From Chloroflexota bacterium (lineage in GTDB: Bacteria > Chloroflexota > Anaerolineae > UBA4142 > SHND01), in assembly GCA_004295045.1 (NCBI GenBank), contig SHND01000015.1, forward strand, positions 1-34,461: 34,461 nt of DNA, written 5' to 3'. Both the position numbers and the translations under genes were made by a program. Below, piece by piece: positions 18,801 through 25,852 of the stretch. A model generated the notes under the pieces. The model made no database searches and was not told where the DNA came from. It was given only the letters and a program-made list of their open reading frames with translations. The stretch's first letter is position 1. Each line of letters starts with the position of its first letter.

Positions 18801-19839
18801 TCAGCATCGCGGTCTGTTGCGCGGGGTCGCGTTTTTCGTCGGGAACGGCGTCGTCAAAATCGCGATACTCGAGCACTTGGTCGGCGCGCTGTTTGATGGC
18901 ATCGGTGAGATTCGTGTACGCTGCAAGTTTCAAAAATCCTTTGCGCCAAATTTCTTGCAGCGTCACTTGCAAGAGTGGTAGATAGGTCGCGTCTTGCGCG
19001 GCGTCGTACGCGAGTTTTTCCGCGAGCGATGGTTCAAACTTTTTCGTTTGCGCGTAGGGAGACGCAAGCAAAGGTTTTTGAATCGCCTGCATTAATTCTT
19101 CCGCGTTCATCGCGCGCAAATCCACGCCACGTTTCGCAATGTCGTACAGCGCGGGATGATCGAACAGTTCGGGTAAATAGTCCGCGCGCATCGTTGCGAT
19201 GATGTGCGTGCGCGTTTGCGCGAACGGCGGCAACTCTGCGATCCATGCGAAAAATTGTTCGCGCGCGGTTTGCGGGGCTTGCGTAAAGAATTCTTCGAAT
19301 TGGTCGAGGACGAGGAGATTAATTTGGTTGGGCGGAGTCGCGTTTAGAATTCCGAAGTTGTCGGAAACTTCGGAATTCTGACCGACGCGCAGCTGCCGCC
19401 ACAGCGCGTCGTTCAACGCGGCGAGCGGATCGCCCGCGGGACGCATAACCGCGTGTTTGACGTCGAACCCCTGATAAAATTTTTCAAGCGCGGGGAGTAA
19501 TCCCGCTTGGGCGAATGAAGATTTGCCGCTGCCGCTCGCGCCGGTGATGAATAAGAGCGAAATCGGGGCAGTGGGAGAAGGAATTCGTGCAACCGTCTCG
19601 GCAATCAGTTTTTCGCGGCCCGCGTATTTTTTCGCGTCGGCGTAGGTGAACGCAGAGAGACCCAGATACGGATTTTCACAGCCGCGCACGTCATACGCGC
19701 TTTCCTCTGCGATGACATATTTGTCGCCGCCAACGAGATCGCCGCCGACGTTGAAATTGCCGCCGCTGACATTGATATTGCTGTTCGGCGCATCTGCCGA
19801 ACTCGATTCGAGGGAATCGGAGGGTGTGGGTTGCGACAT
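15880..19839 (-). CDS. Membrane-spanning nSTAND ATPase with 14 WD40 repeats
   Basis: A 1319-residue STAND-type signalling protein. Residues 20-42 are a glycine-rich motif (GGNFNVGGDLVGGD). An nSTAND NTPase follows: Walker A GASGSGKSS (100-108), Walker B LLVLDQFEE (175-183), and helical arms to about 480. A charged coiled coil leads to one membrane helix (about 550-568). The rest is WD40: I count 14 FSPDGK-type repeats, enough for two seven-bladed propellers, ending in the ACKIVNRNLT...NPTCPELP tail common in such proteins. Blades 1-4 each carry a C-x7/8-C pair. The inferred topology is cytoplasmic ATPase and external WD40 sensor. It is last in the six-gene locus. ATG 19839 is preferred over TTG 19887; a TATAAT at 19877-19882 (minus) might give extra transcription. 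Confidence 0.88.
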   Translation of the reverse strand: MSQPTPSDSLESSSADAPNSNINVSGGNFNVGGDLVGGDKYVIAEESAYDVRGCENPYLGLSAFTYADAKKYAGREKLIAETVARIPSPTAPISLLFITGASGSGKSSFAQAGLLPALEKFYQGFDVKHAVMRPAGDPLAALNDALWRQLRVGQNSEVSDNFGILNATPPNQINLLVLDQFEEFFTQAPQTAREQFFAWIAELPPFAQTRTHIIATMRADYLPELFDHPALYDIAKRGVDLRAMNAEELMQAIQKPLLASPYAQTKKFEPSLAEKLAYDAAQDATYLPLLQVTLQEIWRKGFLKLAAYTNLTDAIKQRADQVLEYRDFDDAVPDEKRDPAQQTAMLSLLLDLVDVSLDDDARRDVRRQRTKTELTRGNPQRERWVKQLSDARLLSVEREADDDARVTVDLIHETLLTNWTRLQSVIAERRSELRRRARFEQNLDEWLTIKLSAQNRADEYLLEGVRLAEARELEARDDVALRNEDAKAYLRASVAQAEAEQQAGLERERQRAEALERAKREAEKSAAAEKLRVQEQMAANTRLRRRNLYLAGAFVLALIAAGAALFFLTQSNANLRDAESRRLAAQSITKREDDLGLSYLLGIEAFKKSETFEALRNLFTLRFQDPYLKGFLWGHANYVTNVVSSPNGEMLASVECKKLENKTCAASEIFLWDVESKERIGVLSGHTDIVSSVAFSPDGKILATGSCKARETNRSCKEGELFLWDTATQQRIGELQGTPFTVWRFVFSPDGKALAAWGCEKRDASATCTGRGIFLWNVENQQEIGKLELPTASIYSAAFSPDGKTLAGGSCAEWDEIGYCIKGKIFLWDFKTKQSIGEMSGHTGKVSDVTFSPDGKLLASGSNGTVLLWNMKTQESIADVPVALEGDKVTFSPDGKTLLTRNEETVQWWNVSALLGADLGAQPLIDEKKIARYLAGIAFSPDGRVLGAGGLDNMIALWDFTTQARIEVKGAPLSSVALDSDGKVLASGDLDGKIWFWDVTTRHPLRDPLVDGDSRVQTITYSPDGKVLASGNWDGVIRLWNVETQQPIGELRGHKGMVWQLAFSWDGKLLASAGQDGTIRLWDLASAPNNSLATKEPVAVLQGHTSDVVSIAFSRDNRTLASGSFDDQIGLWDVEKRQPIRMLNHQDDVMSVTFSPDGKTLASGSSDNTIRLWKVGTWEQVGELPGVVQSLVYSPDGKILASGELDGVIRLWNIGTRQAIGELQKSMGSIAPPSIIFFPTGKILVSWSDWGDGIDLWDMDVQSWLASACKIVNRNLTRAEYAQYINSNPTAYDGDYAKNPTCPELPIEPLATPTPNPTP
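19346..19379. repeat. Stem-loop palindrome inside the nSTAND coding region
   Basis: AGAATTCCGAAGTT (19346-19359) and its exact reverse complement (19366-19379) flank a 6-base loop. It is read in frame as about residues 154-165, just before Walker B. It looks like a small inserted repeat. Confidence 0.8.
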
Positions 19840-19913
19840 GGGCGTGAGAGCGAAATTCGCAATTGGTGTATGCGAAATTATATCCAAAAATCAAGCCCGC
19901 GAGCGATACAAAA

Positions 19914-20966
19914 TTATGCCGGTTCTTGTTTCAGCACATTCGACGAAACCCAATAAATTTTGTTGTTGATTCGTACCTGATACAGGATGGAAGAGTCCAC
20001 TTGGGCGCGCTGCAACGCCTCGCCCTCCGTGGCGCCTGAAATTTCCGCGCACACTCCCAAAATCAAATTGCGCGGATATTGTCCTTCGCACGCAAAAATT
20101 TTATCGCTCACAAACTCGACGCGCTGTCCGGCTGGCGAACTGTCATATTGGGGCGGCGGCGGAGCGGTTGTTACGACGTTGTCGCTGAGCGTCCAAAAAT
20201 TCAACGTTCCGCCTTGCGACAAGAGATGCGTAAAGGCGCCTTCCTGCGCGAGAACTTGAAAGGGGGAATTTCCGTCGGCTTGATACAACCACAATTGGTC
20301 GCTCGGACTCGGCGCGTCTTGATTCAACGCAAAGACTTGTGAGAACGGTTTGAGGTACACCGTGCCCGGCAGTGGCGGCGTAGGTGAAAGAATCGGCAGA
20401 GGCGGATTTTGCGCGCTGTTTTGAAGAATCACCAACGGATTGCCCACGCGATCAATCTGCGTTTGCAGTGTATAAAAACAGCCGGGCGTATATTCCACTT
20501 TGCCAACGACCAGCAGATGATTTTGCGCGTTCGGCAGCAGCGCGATTTCAATTTCGGCGGGATTCGCGATGGTAAAGTCGCCCTGCTGTGTGACGGTCCC
20601 CGCTTCGCTCGTGATGGAAATTTCGCGGCCGCGTCCTAGCGTGACAGAGATTTTTTGCGTCAACAGATTCGTCGGCGACACCACCGGATTCACCCACAGC
20701 GGTTCAGGCGTTGCCGGATTCTGACATCCTGCCGTTGGCGACGGGGATGGCGCGCTGGTTGGTTCGGTTGTTGCCGTAAGCGGAAGAAAAGTTGGTGTTG
20801 CAGGCGCGGGCGTTGAGGACGCGTTCGCGGCGGCGATTTGAATTGTTGGTGTGCGCGTCGGCGCGGGCGCGTTCAACGCGCCGAATAAAGAAACCAACAG
20901 CGGCAGCGCGATAATCAGCACAACGAGCAAAGCGAGCGCGGCAATACGCGCGAATCGTTCGGGCAT
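19914..20966 (-). CDS. Membrane-anchored exported protein of unknown function
   Basis: Not recognised as a known family. A protein of 350 residues: a single N-terminal hydrophobic anchor (about 9-30) after MPERFARI, then a Pro/Thr/Ser/Ala-rich linker (about 32-78), then an extracytoplasmic part with four cysteines (GCQNP, GCFYT, FACEG, GVCAE) that could pair. Segments such as SPFQVLAQEGAFTHLLSQGG and the terminal NNKIYWVSSNVLK loosely recall SH3b-like domains; this is weak. It ends 26-75 bases before the nSTAND gene, depending on the start chosen, and follows the VirB4-like gene after 84 bases, so it is probably in the same transcript. Its place suggests an external partner of the membrane complex. 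Confidence 0.65.
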   Translation of the reverse strand: MPERFARIAALALLVVLIIALPLLVSLFGALNAPAPTRTPTIQIAAANASSTPAPATPTFLPLTATTEPTSAPSPSPTAGCQNPATPEPLWVNPVVSPTNLLTQKISVTLGRGREISITSEAGTVTQQGDFTIANPAEIEIALLPNAQNHLLVVGKVEYTPGCFYTLQTQIDRVGNPLVILQNSAQNPPLPILSPTPPLPGTVYLKPFSQVFALNQDAPSPSDQLWLYQADGNSPFQVLAQEGAFTHLLSQGGTLNFWTLSDNVVTTAPPPPQYDSSPAGQRVEFVSDKIFACEGQYPRNLILGVCAEISGATEGEALQRAQVDSSILYQVRINNKIYWVSSNVLKQEPA

Positions 20967-21000
20967 GTTTGTAAAGGATGATGAGTTGATTACAACGCGG

Positions 21001-21056
21001 ATGAAGAATGAAACGCGATAGGCGATTTGCGATTCGCCATCTGCTATCTGCTATTT
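21001..21056 (-). repeat. Degenerate 7-bp repeat tract at the 3' end of the VirB4-like gene
   Basis: Eight heptads, among them GCGATAG, GCGATTT, GCGATTC, GCTATCT and GCTATTT. The final unit contains the TAG stop of the VirB4-like gene (21051-21053). Confidence 0.8.
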
Positions 21057-23540
21057 GAACGCCAGCTGCGGCGTCACATCTGCGGTTTCTTCGACATCCA
21101 AACGTTGAATAATTTCTTTTTCTTCGGGCGTCACCAAAATTTTGAGGGTTGTATAAAAACCATCGGGCAAAACGAGAACACAATAGCCGCGCGGACGCCG
21201 CCGCGCGCCGATGATCAGATCAATCAACGCGGGCTCGTACCCTTTTTCGATCAACATCTCGCGGTCTTCGGGACCCACCTGGAAATAAGCGACCGTGCGA
21301 AATTTCTGCAATGCGATGCCGAGATTGCTGCCGAGCAAATCGCGCAGTGTTTGTGTCGCCGCCGCGATGACGAGTTTTCGTTCCGCCCAATCTTTGAATG
21401 CTTCCGCCACATAGCTCGCCACCTGCTGCGCGTTCTCGGAGAGTTCGCGGTCTTTGGGCATCAGGCGATGCACCTCATCAATCACCAACGCGGCGGGCGA
21501 ATTGCGCGAGGGCAGCCATTCTTCGTAGAAAATCTTCATGAACGCGAGCAAACAGGGATCGTCGGCGAGCGCGTACGGACGCGTCCCCTTGACCGGCTGA
21601 TACAGCACCGCGCGATCAGAAAATAATGCCGCGCGTGTTTTTTCCTCAAACCATTTCAAATCGTCCGTCGGATGCAGCGTGACGCCGCCAATCGCTTCCA
21701 TCGCCGCCTGCATCCGCGTCGAATATTTAAGGTTGATGGCGACGACTTTATAATTCAAAATTTGCAAACGCAGCAAGAACCAAATGATGAGCGTTGAAGA
21801 TTTCCCCCCCCCCTGATCACTGACCAACAAAACGGGTCCGGTATCCGAACGAAAATCGGCGTAACGCAAACCTTCTTTGCCCGCCGTCACACTGCGCCCC
21901 AACAAAATTCTGCCGCGCGCATCGGCGAGGTGAATGTCACTGCCCTCTTCGCGCGCGAGCGTGGACAACACCTGCGCCGAGAGCAGCCGCTGCGCGGGCG
22001 GACGCGGCGGCATCGTCAGCCAGTCCATCGCGCGGACGATGACATTTTTCGTTTCGCGCGGCAGCGCCAGCACCGGCAGCCACGACACCATCGAATTGTC
22101 GAGCGCGCGATCCGTCAACGGCGTAAGATTCAACGCCGTGAGATACGACGCCGCAAAGTTTTGATTCACCTGCGCTTCGCGTTCATCCTTGCCCCACGTC
22201 ACCAAGTACGCTTCGGTATCAAAAAGATATTCGAGCGAACGCCGGTCTTCCAACTGTTCCAAAATCTCTTTGAGTTCTTGCGCTTGGTTTCTTCTGCCCA
22301 AGCCCGGCACGCGCGCCGCCAATAATTCGCCGCGAATTTGCGTCGCGCTGGAATCGCGCGGCAGCGGCGTGATCGTCACACTCAACAAGCCATCCGCCGC
22401 GCTTAGCGCGCGCATCAACGCATCGCGCGCTTGATTGAACGGCGTATTCACGCGCAGAACTTGCAAAATATTTTTTTGTTCGCGCGCTTGCGCGGTGAGG
22501 TGCGCCCCGAATTGCAGCTGTTCGGGAATGTAACCGCGATAGGCGACGCGCGGCAGCGCGCCCGCGTCCATCAGCGTCGCTTGTTGAATTTGCGCGAGCA
22601 AGCTTTCACCGCCAAAAATCATCCGCAGCAGCGATTCCGACGCGAATGCGCCGAGCGGCGAGAGACCCAAGTCGAGCGCGCCGAGCCAATCGCGCACGCG
22701 GTCGGCAACGTAGGTTGGATACACGATGCCGGTAATGATGACGCGCGCGCGTTTTGCGCCGCTCGCCGCCAAATCTTGCAGCGCGTTCAGATATTCCGGC
22801 GGCACGCGGCTTGTCCCATCGCTGTCGGTGAGATCAAGTTGTCCGAGATGATAATCGGTGAGCCAAAACAGTTTTATTGGCACCGCCCCCTCTTCGTGCT
22901 GCGCAAGATAAGCGAGAAATTTTGTCAATGTGTCGGCAACATCGGCGGCGGCGAGCGCGGGTTTGTAGCCGGTGCGTCCGAGCGTGAGCAGCGAGACCTG
23001 CACGCGCGTTCCATCGCGCGCGACGATTGCGCCGTCGCTTTCGATTTTTTGAATCGGCAAACGTCCGGCAACCGTTTCCAAATTGAGTTTGCCGCCGTTC
23101 GTCTCACGCTGCGCGATGAGCCAAAACAAAATCGCGCCCGCGACAAAAATCAACGCGCCCAACATGCCCAAACGCCAATCCGCGAGCGCGAGCAAAACGA
23201 TGGCGACGAGCGAGGCGGCAATAATCGCCAACAGATAAAATCTCGATTCGCGTTTTTGCGAAGGCAGGGCGAGCGGCTTGAACAGCCATTCGTACAACGA
23301 ACGCAGCCCGCCAACGACGCCGCGCCAGCGTCTGTAAAATCCGAACAAGATCAAATAAAACGCGAGCGGTCCGAGCAGTTGAATGCCCGCGAAATTGCGC
23401 AGCCCCGTCCACGCGATCAAAAGCCCGCCGATGGTGAGCGCGAGCAATTCCAACCACGTCAAACCAATCGTAGTTGTGTAATTGAGAAATGCCCAAAGGC
23501 GCGTGAGAAAAATCGCGCGGGGAGAGGGAGAGGATTTCAT
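21051..23540 (-). CDS. VirB4/HerA-like ATPase with N-terminal membrane helices
   Basis: An 829-residue protein resembling the ATP-driven motor of type IV secretion systems. Four hydrophobic segments occupy about residues 27-143. A middle region (about 160-500) resembles the N-terminal half of VirB4-type proteins in size and position only. The ATPase domain has Walker A SDQGGGKSST (about 574-583, K580; the first Gly of the motif is Ser) and Walker B ALVIDEVHRL (about D687/E688). The segment VIAAATQTLRDLLGSNLGIALQKFRTVAYF is strongly VirB4-like. Three P-loop glycines come from a 10-G run. The gene overlaps the DUF433 gene by 4 bases and starts inside a heptad repeat. FtsK/HerA pumps are the alternative; no relaxase is near. 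Confidence 0.75.
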   Translation of the reverse strand: MKSSPSPRAIFLTRLWAFLNYTTTIGLTWLELLALTIGGLLIAWTGLRNFAGIQLLGPLAFYLILFGFYRRWRGVVGGLRSLYEWLFKPLALPSQKRESRFYLLAIIAASLVAIVLLALADWRLGMLGALIFVAGAILFWLIAQRETNGGKLNLETVAGRLPIQKIESDGAIVARDGTRVQVSLLTLGRTGYKPALAAADVADTLTKFLAYLAQHEEGAVPIKLFWLTDYHLGQLDLTDSDGTSRVPPEYLNALQDLAASGAKRARVIITGIVYPTYVADRVRDWLGALDLGLSPLGAFASESLLRMIFGGESLLAQIQQATLMDAGALPRVAYRGYIPEQLQFGAHLTAQAREQKNILQVLRVNTPFNQARDALMRALSAADGLLSVTITPLPRDSSATQIRGELLAARVPGLGRRNQAQELKEILEQLEDRRSLEYLFDTEAYLVTWGKDEREAQVNQNFAASYLTALNLTPLTDRALDNSMVSWLPVLALPRETKNVIVRAMDWLTMPPRPPAQRLLSAQVLSTLAREEGSDIHLADARGRILLGRSVTAGKEGLRYADFRSDTGPVLLVSDQGGGKSSTLIIWFLLRLQILNYKVVAINLKYSTRMQAAMEAIGGVTLHPTDDLKWFEEKTRAALFSDRAVLYQPVKGTRPYALADDPCLLAFMKIFYEEWLPSRNSPAALVIDEVHRLMPKDRELSENAQQVASYVAEAFKDWAERKLVIAAATQTLRDLLGSNLGIALQKFRTVAYFQVGPEDREMLIEKGYEPALIDLIIGARRRPRGYCVLVLPDGFYTTLKILVTPEEKEIIQRLDVEETADVTPQLAFK
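21804..21813 (-). repeat. G10 homopolymer encoding the Walker A glycines
   Basis: Ten consecutive C on the plus strand (G on the coding strand), spanning the last base of a Gln codon and three GGG codons just before the P-loop Lys. Gain or loss of one base would frameshift the VirB4-like gene at residue about 577. Confidence 0.95.
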
Positions 23541-23578
23541 TTTTGATGTTTGATTTCGGATTTCTGATTTACCAAATC
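23537..23578 (-). repeat. Degenerate 7-bp repeat tract at the DUF433/VirB4-like gene junction
   Basis: Six heptads, including TGATTTC, GGATTTC and TGATTTA on the plus strand. It encodes the terminal tail NQKSEIKHQK of the DUF433 protein and holds the ATG of the VirB4-like gene. Confidence 0.8.
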
Positions 23579-24235
23579 CAAAACGCCTATCGCTTGCTCT
23601 CGCGTAACTGTTGGAAAATCGTTCAAGAATTCGTCGAGCGGATCATCCGCGTCCACATAATCAAAAAGCGTTTGGACAGGAACACGCGTCCCGCGAAATA
23701 CGAGCGCGCCGCTCATAACTTCGGCGTCGCGTGAAACAAATTCTTGTGCAAGGTTTTCTAAATTCATGGTCTTGGCAGTTTGTAATTCACTCAACCGCGC
23801 CTTACGATGCAAATTCCGCGTAATCACATTGCGCGAAATCGGCGATTGCAAAATCAATTCACACGCCCGCGCGTAGGAATCCCACACGCGTTTGTTTTGG
23901 TTCAACGCGCCAAGCTTGCCCCATTCTTTCACCGTCAAAAATCCGAGCGGCACATATTTGAACGTAGCGCGAATCGGCAAATAACCCATCCCGTGCATTT
24001 TCAAATCGCGTTCCGCAATCAAGTACGCGCAGCGCGGTCGTGTGCCAATTGCGGCAAGCCACATGTTGCCAATCGTCAAACTCGCATATTCGCCGTGAAT
24101 GCCGAACCACGCGTCGCGCGGATACAACTTTGACGGCGTTTGGAATGCATTTTCAAAAAACAAAATACTTTCGTCGCTGAAATTTTCAATGCGACGCTTT
24201 TCGAGCCACGCGCGCGTTTGGGTTTGCCAAGTCAT
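23537..24235 (-). CDS. Unknown N-terminal domain fused to DUF433
   Basis: A 232-residue protein. Residues about 160-218 are a DUF433 domain (VMSGALVFRGTRVPVQTLFDYVDADDPLDEFLNDFPTVTREQAIGVLDL, of which the FRGTRVPVQTL core is diagnostic), a winged-helix antitoxin module that normally precedes a DUF5615 PIN-like toxin. Residues 1-155 are unrecognised; they contain aromatic-rich segments (RDAWFGIHGEYASLTIGNMWLA) and a basic stretch (RNVITRNLHRKARL). No DUF5615 gene is adjacent. It starts 3 bases after the VirB6-like stop and overlaps the ATPase gene, so it is translationally embedded in the locus. It may regulate the operon or tie it to DNA; this is inference. The last 10 residues come from repeat DNA. 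Confidence 0.7.
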   Translation of the reverse strand: MTWQTQTRAWLEKRRIENFSDESILFFENAFQTPSKLYPRDAWFGIHGEYASLTIGNMWLAAIGTRPRCAYLIAERDLKMHGMGYLPIRATFKYVPLGFLTVKEWGKLGALNQNKRVWDSYARACELILQSPISRNVITRNLHRKARLSELQTAKTMNLENLAQEFVSRDAEVMSGALVFRGTRVPVQTLFDYVDADDPLDEFLNDFPTVTREQAIGVLDLVNQKSEIKHQK

Positions 24236-24238
24236 AAA

Positions 24239-25384
24239 TCATTCATTCAACATCCGCTTGCGCGCCTCGTCAATTTCTTGGGCGCGCGATGCTTCCGCCG
24301 ACGATGGCAAATTCGCCGCCGCGTAATCGCCCGCGTTCGCCGGCACCATGTCGCTCCACGCGCGCCCCGCCGCGTCGCGCACCATCACAAACGGAATCTT
24401 GAAAAATTTCCATGAAAGCACCACAAGCAGCAAGCCCGCCGGTAAGACGAGCCATGTAAAATTCGCAAAGCTCTCCGATGCCGCAACCGCCAACACAATC
24501 AACAGCAGCGCGACTTTGGTGACGAGATCGAACCACGACTCGAAAAATCCCGAAATCACGCGTCCTGCCGCGCGGGGGCGTGTGCCTTCGATGAGCACCG
24601 AAAACGGAATCACCAAGACGCTCAACAAGCGCAGCAAAATCAGCGCGATCCCGCGATACACCAACTCGCCGAGGACGATCAAAAATAAAATGGTCGAAAT
24701 GAACAAAGCGAGGACCGAAAGAATGCCGCCGTTGTTTTGCAAATTGGAGAGCACGCGTTGAATTTGATCGAGTAGCGTCGCGCGCGCGAAAAAATTCGCA
24801 TCGCCGCCACCGCCGCTCAACGCGACTGCCACCGCGCGTCCCACATCGCTCATGCCGCGCATGATGACGGCGAACGCGGCGAGAAACACCATCACCGCGA
24901 TCACCAACAGCGCGTACAAAATTGGATTCGGGATGGGGCGTTCTTTGTACACGCTGTACGCCAACATGACAATGTATGCGAATACATACAACGGGGTCAG
25001 CGCGAGCAGCGTGGACGCCACAGTCGCCATGAATTGATTGATGCCCAAGTTGGGATCGGCGAAATCCAAAAAGAAAATGCCCGCGCCTTCGTGGCTCAGC
25101 AAATCGGTCGCGCCCTGTTTCGATTGTTGAAACAGTTGGTCGGGGTTGGGCGTCACTTTGCCTTGCGCGAGGTCGCTGACCATTTGCACGATGGCGTACA
25201 CTTTGTCCAACTCTTGCGCGCCGGGAATTGGCAGCCCGCCGGGCGCAGTGGTCGGCGGAGGGGTAGTCGCTTGCCCCGCAGTTGGCACCGGCGTTGGGTC
25301 TTGCGCGTGCGCGGCGTTTCCACTCGCGCCAAACAAAAATAACGCGAGCAAAATGCTCAAAACGCACGCGCCGAAAATTTTCAT
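24239..25384 (-). CDS. VirB6/TrbL-like polytopic membrane protein
   Basis: A 381-residue protein with a clear signal peptide (MKIFGACVLSILLALFLFGA, cleavage likely after AHA) and a Pro/Thr-rich stretch. About six membrane helices follow (about 120-145, 152-175, 222-243, 247-268, 285-305, 310-328), and a hydrophilic tail with a charged end. The size, exported N-terminus and loop-plus-multi-helix layout resemble VirB6/TrbL inner-membrane channel subunits of type IV secretion systems; no diagnostic motif exists for that family, so this is a topology- and context-based call. The ATG at 25384 overlaps the upstream stop (ATGA) with AGGA just before it and is preferred over the TTG at 25399. Confidence 0.6.
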   Translation of the reverse strand: MKIFGACVLSILLALFLFGASGNAAHAQDPTPVPTAGQATTPPPTTAPGGLPIPGAQELDKVYAIVQMVSDLAQGKVTPNPDQLFQQSKQGATDLLSHEGAGIFFLDFADPNLGINQFMATVASTLLALTPLYVFAYIVMLAYSVYKERPIPNPILYALLVIAVMVFLAAFAVIMRGMSDVGRAVAVALSGGGGDANFFARATLLDQIQRVLSNLQNNGGILSVLALFISTILFLIVLGELVYRGIALILLRLLSVLVIPFSVLIEGTRPRAAGRVISGFFESWFDLVTKVALLLIVLAVAASESFANFTWLVLPAGLLLVVLSWKFFKIPFVMVRDAAGRAWSDMVPANAGDYAAANLPSSAEASRAQEIDEARKRMLNE

Positions 25385-25698
25385 TTTCCTAACAGCCAAT
25401 CAAAAAATCCTTGCGCGGCGCCCGGCGCGCTCGATTCGGCGGCGGAGCGTCCGACGGACAGGAATTGAAACGCAAAGCCCGTCAAGAGCGCAACGCCCAC
25501 ACATACCACGAGCATTCGCACCACATTTTTCACCTGGCGGCGTCCTTCGACACTTTCCGTAAAGGTATCGCCCTGTACGAAAAAGATCCACGCGAGGCGA
25601 AACAAAAAATAAAACGCCAGCAGGGTAAAGATGATAAAAACCCATGAGAGCGGCGAGCTAAAGTTGCCCGCCAAAAGTTCCTGAATTAGTCCTGGCAT
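25381..25698 (-). CDS. Small two-helix membrane protein (first gene of the locus)
   Basis: 105 residues with two hydrophobic helices (about 17-40 LSWVFIIFTLLAFYFLF and 62-82 MLVVCVGVALLTGFAF) joined by a polar, basic loop (ESVEGRRQVKNVVR), followed by a Ser/Ala/Gly tail. The hairpin with a positive loop resembles VirB2/TrbC-type pilins or small PrgI-like subunits, but length and topology alone cannot decide, and there is no obvious cleavable signal peptide. AAGGAG sits 9 bases before the ATG, and a TATAAT lies about 50 bases upstream. The stop overlaps the start of the VirB6-like gene (ATGA), implying coupled translation. Confidence 0.7.
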   Translation of the reverse strand: MPGLIQELLAGNFSSPLSWVFIIFTLLAFYFLFRLAWIFFVQGDTFTESVEGRRQVKNVVRMLVVCVGVALLTGFAFQFLSVGRSAAESSAPGAAQGFFDWLLGK

Positions 25699-25745
25699 CG
25701 CTTGTGCTCCTTGGCGTCCACATTCTTTGCGGACGCGACAACGTT

Positions 25746-25751
25746 ATTATA
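25746..25751 (-). promoter_or_regulatory. Candidate -10 for the six-gene minus-strand locus
   Basis: A perfect TATAAT reading on the minus strand, in the spacer between this locus and the divergent gmhA-like gene. No convincing -35 lies upstream, so an activator may be needed. The leader would be about 40 bases and contains a small hairpin (GCGTCC/GGACGC). Confidence 0.45.
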
Positions 25752-25813
25752 TACGGAAAAATCGCGTTCCGGGTTTCTGCGGCGCGAATTTGCTCTAAAT
25801 TCGATTCGCTCTA

Positions 25814-25842
25814 TTGGTTTCGCCGTAAATTGGATTTATAAT
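25814..25842 (+). promoter_or_regulatory. Promoter of the gmhA-like/ROK operon
   Basis: TTGGTT (25814-25819), 17 bases, TATAAT (25837-25842). The predicted start of transcription near 25849 is only about 4 bases before the ATG, so the message would be nearly leaderless; no Shine-Dalgarno sequence is present. Confidence 0.65.
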
Positions 25843-25852
25843 CGCTGGCATT

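Noticed and set aside
22431..23546. A 371-codon open frame opposite the VirB4-like gene
   Set aside because: Gln/Arg/Glu-rich shadow translation without domain features; the minus strand carries a coherent ATPase.
15880..25698. Complete conjugative element
   Set aside because: No relaxase, coupling protein, integrase or attachment site was found in the window, so only a secretion-like core is supported.
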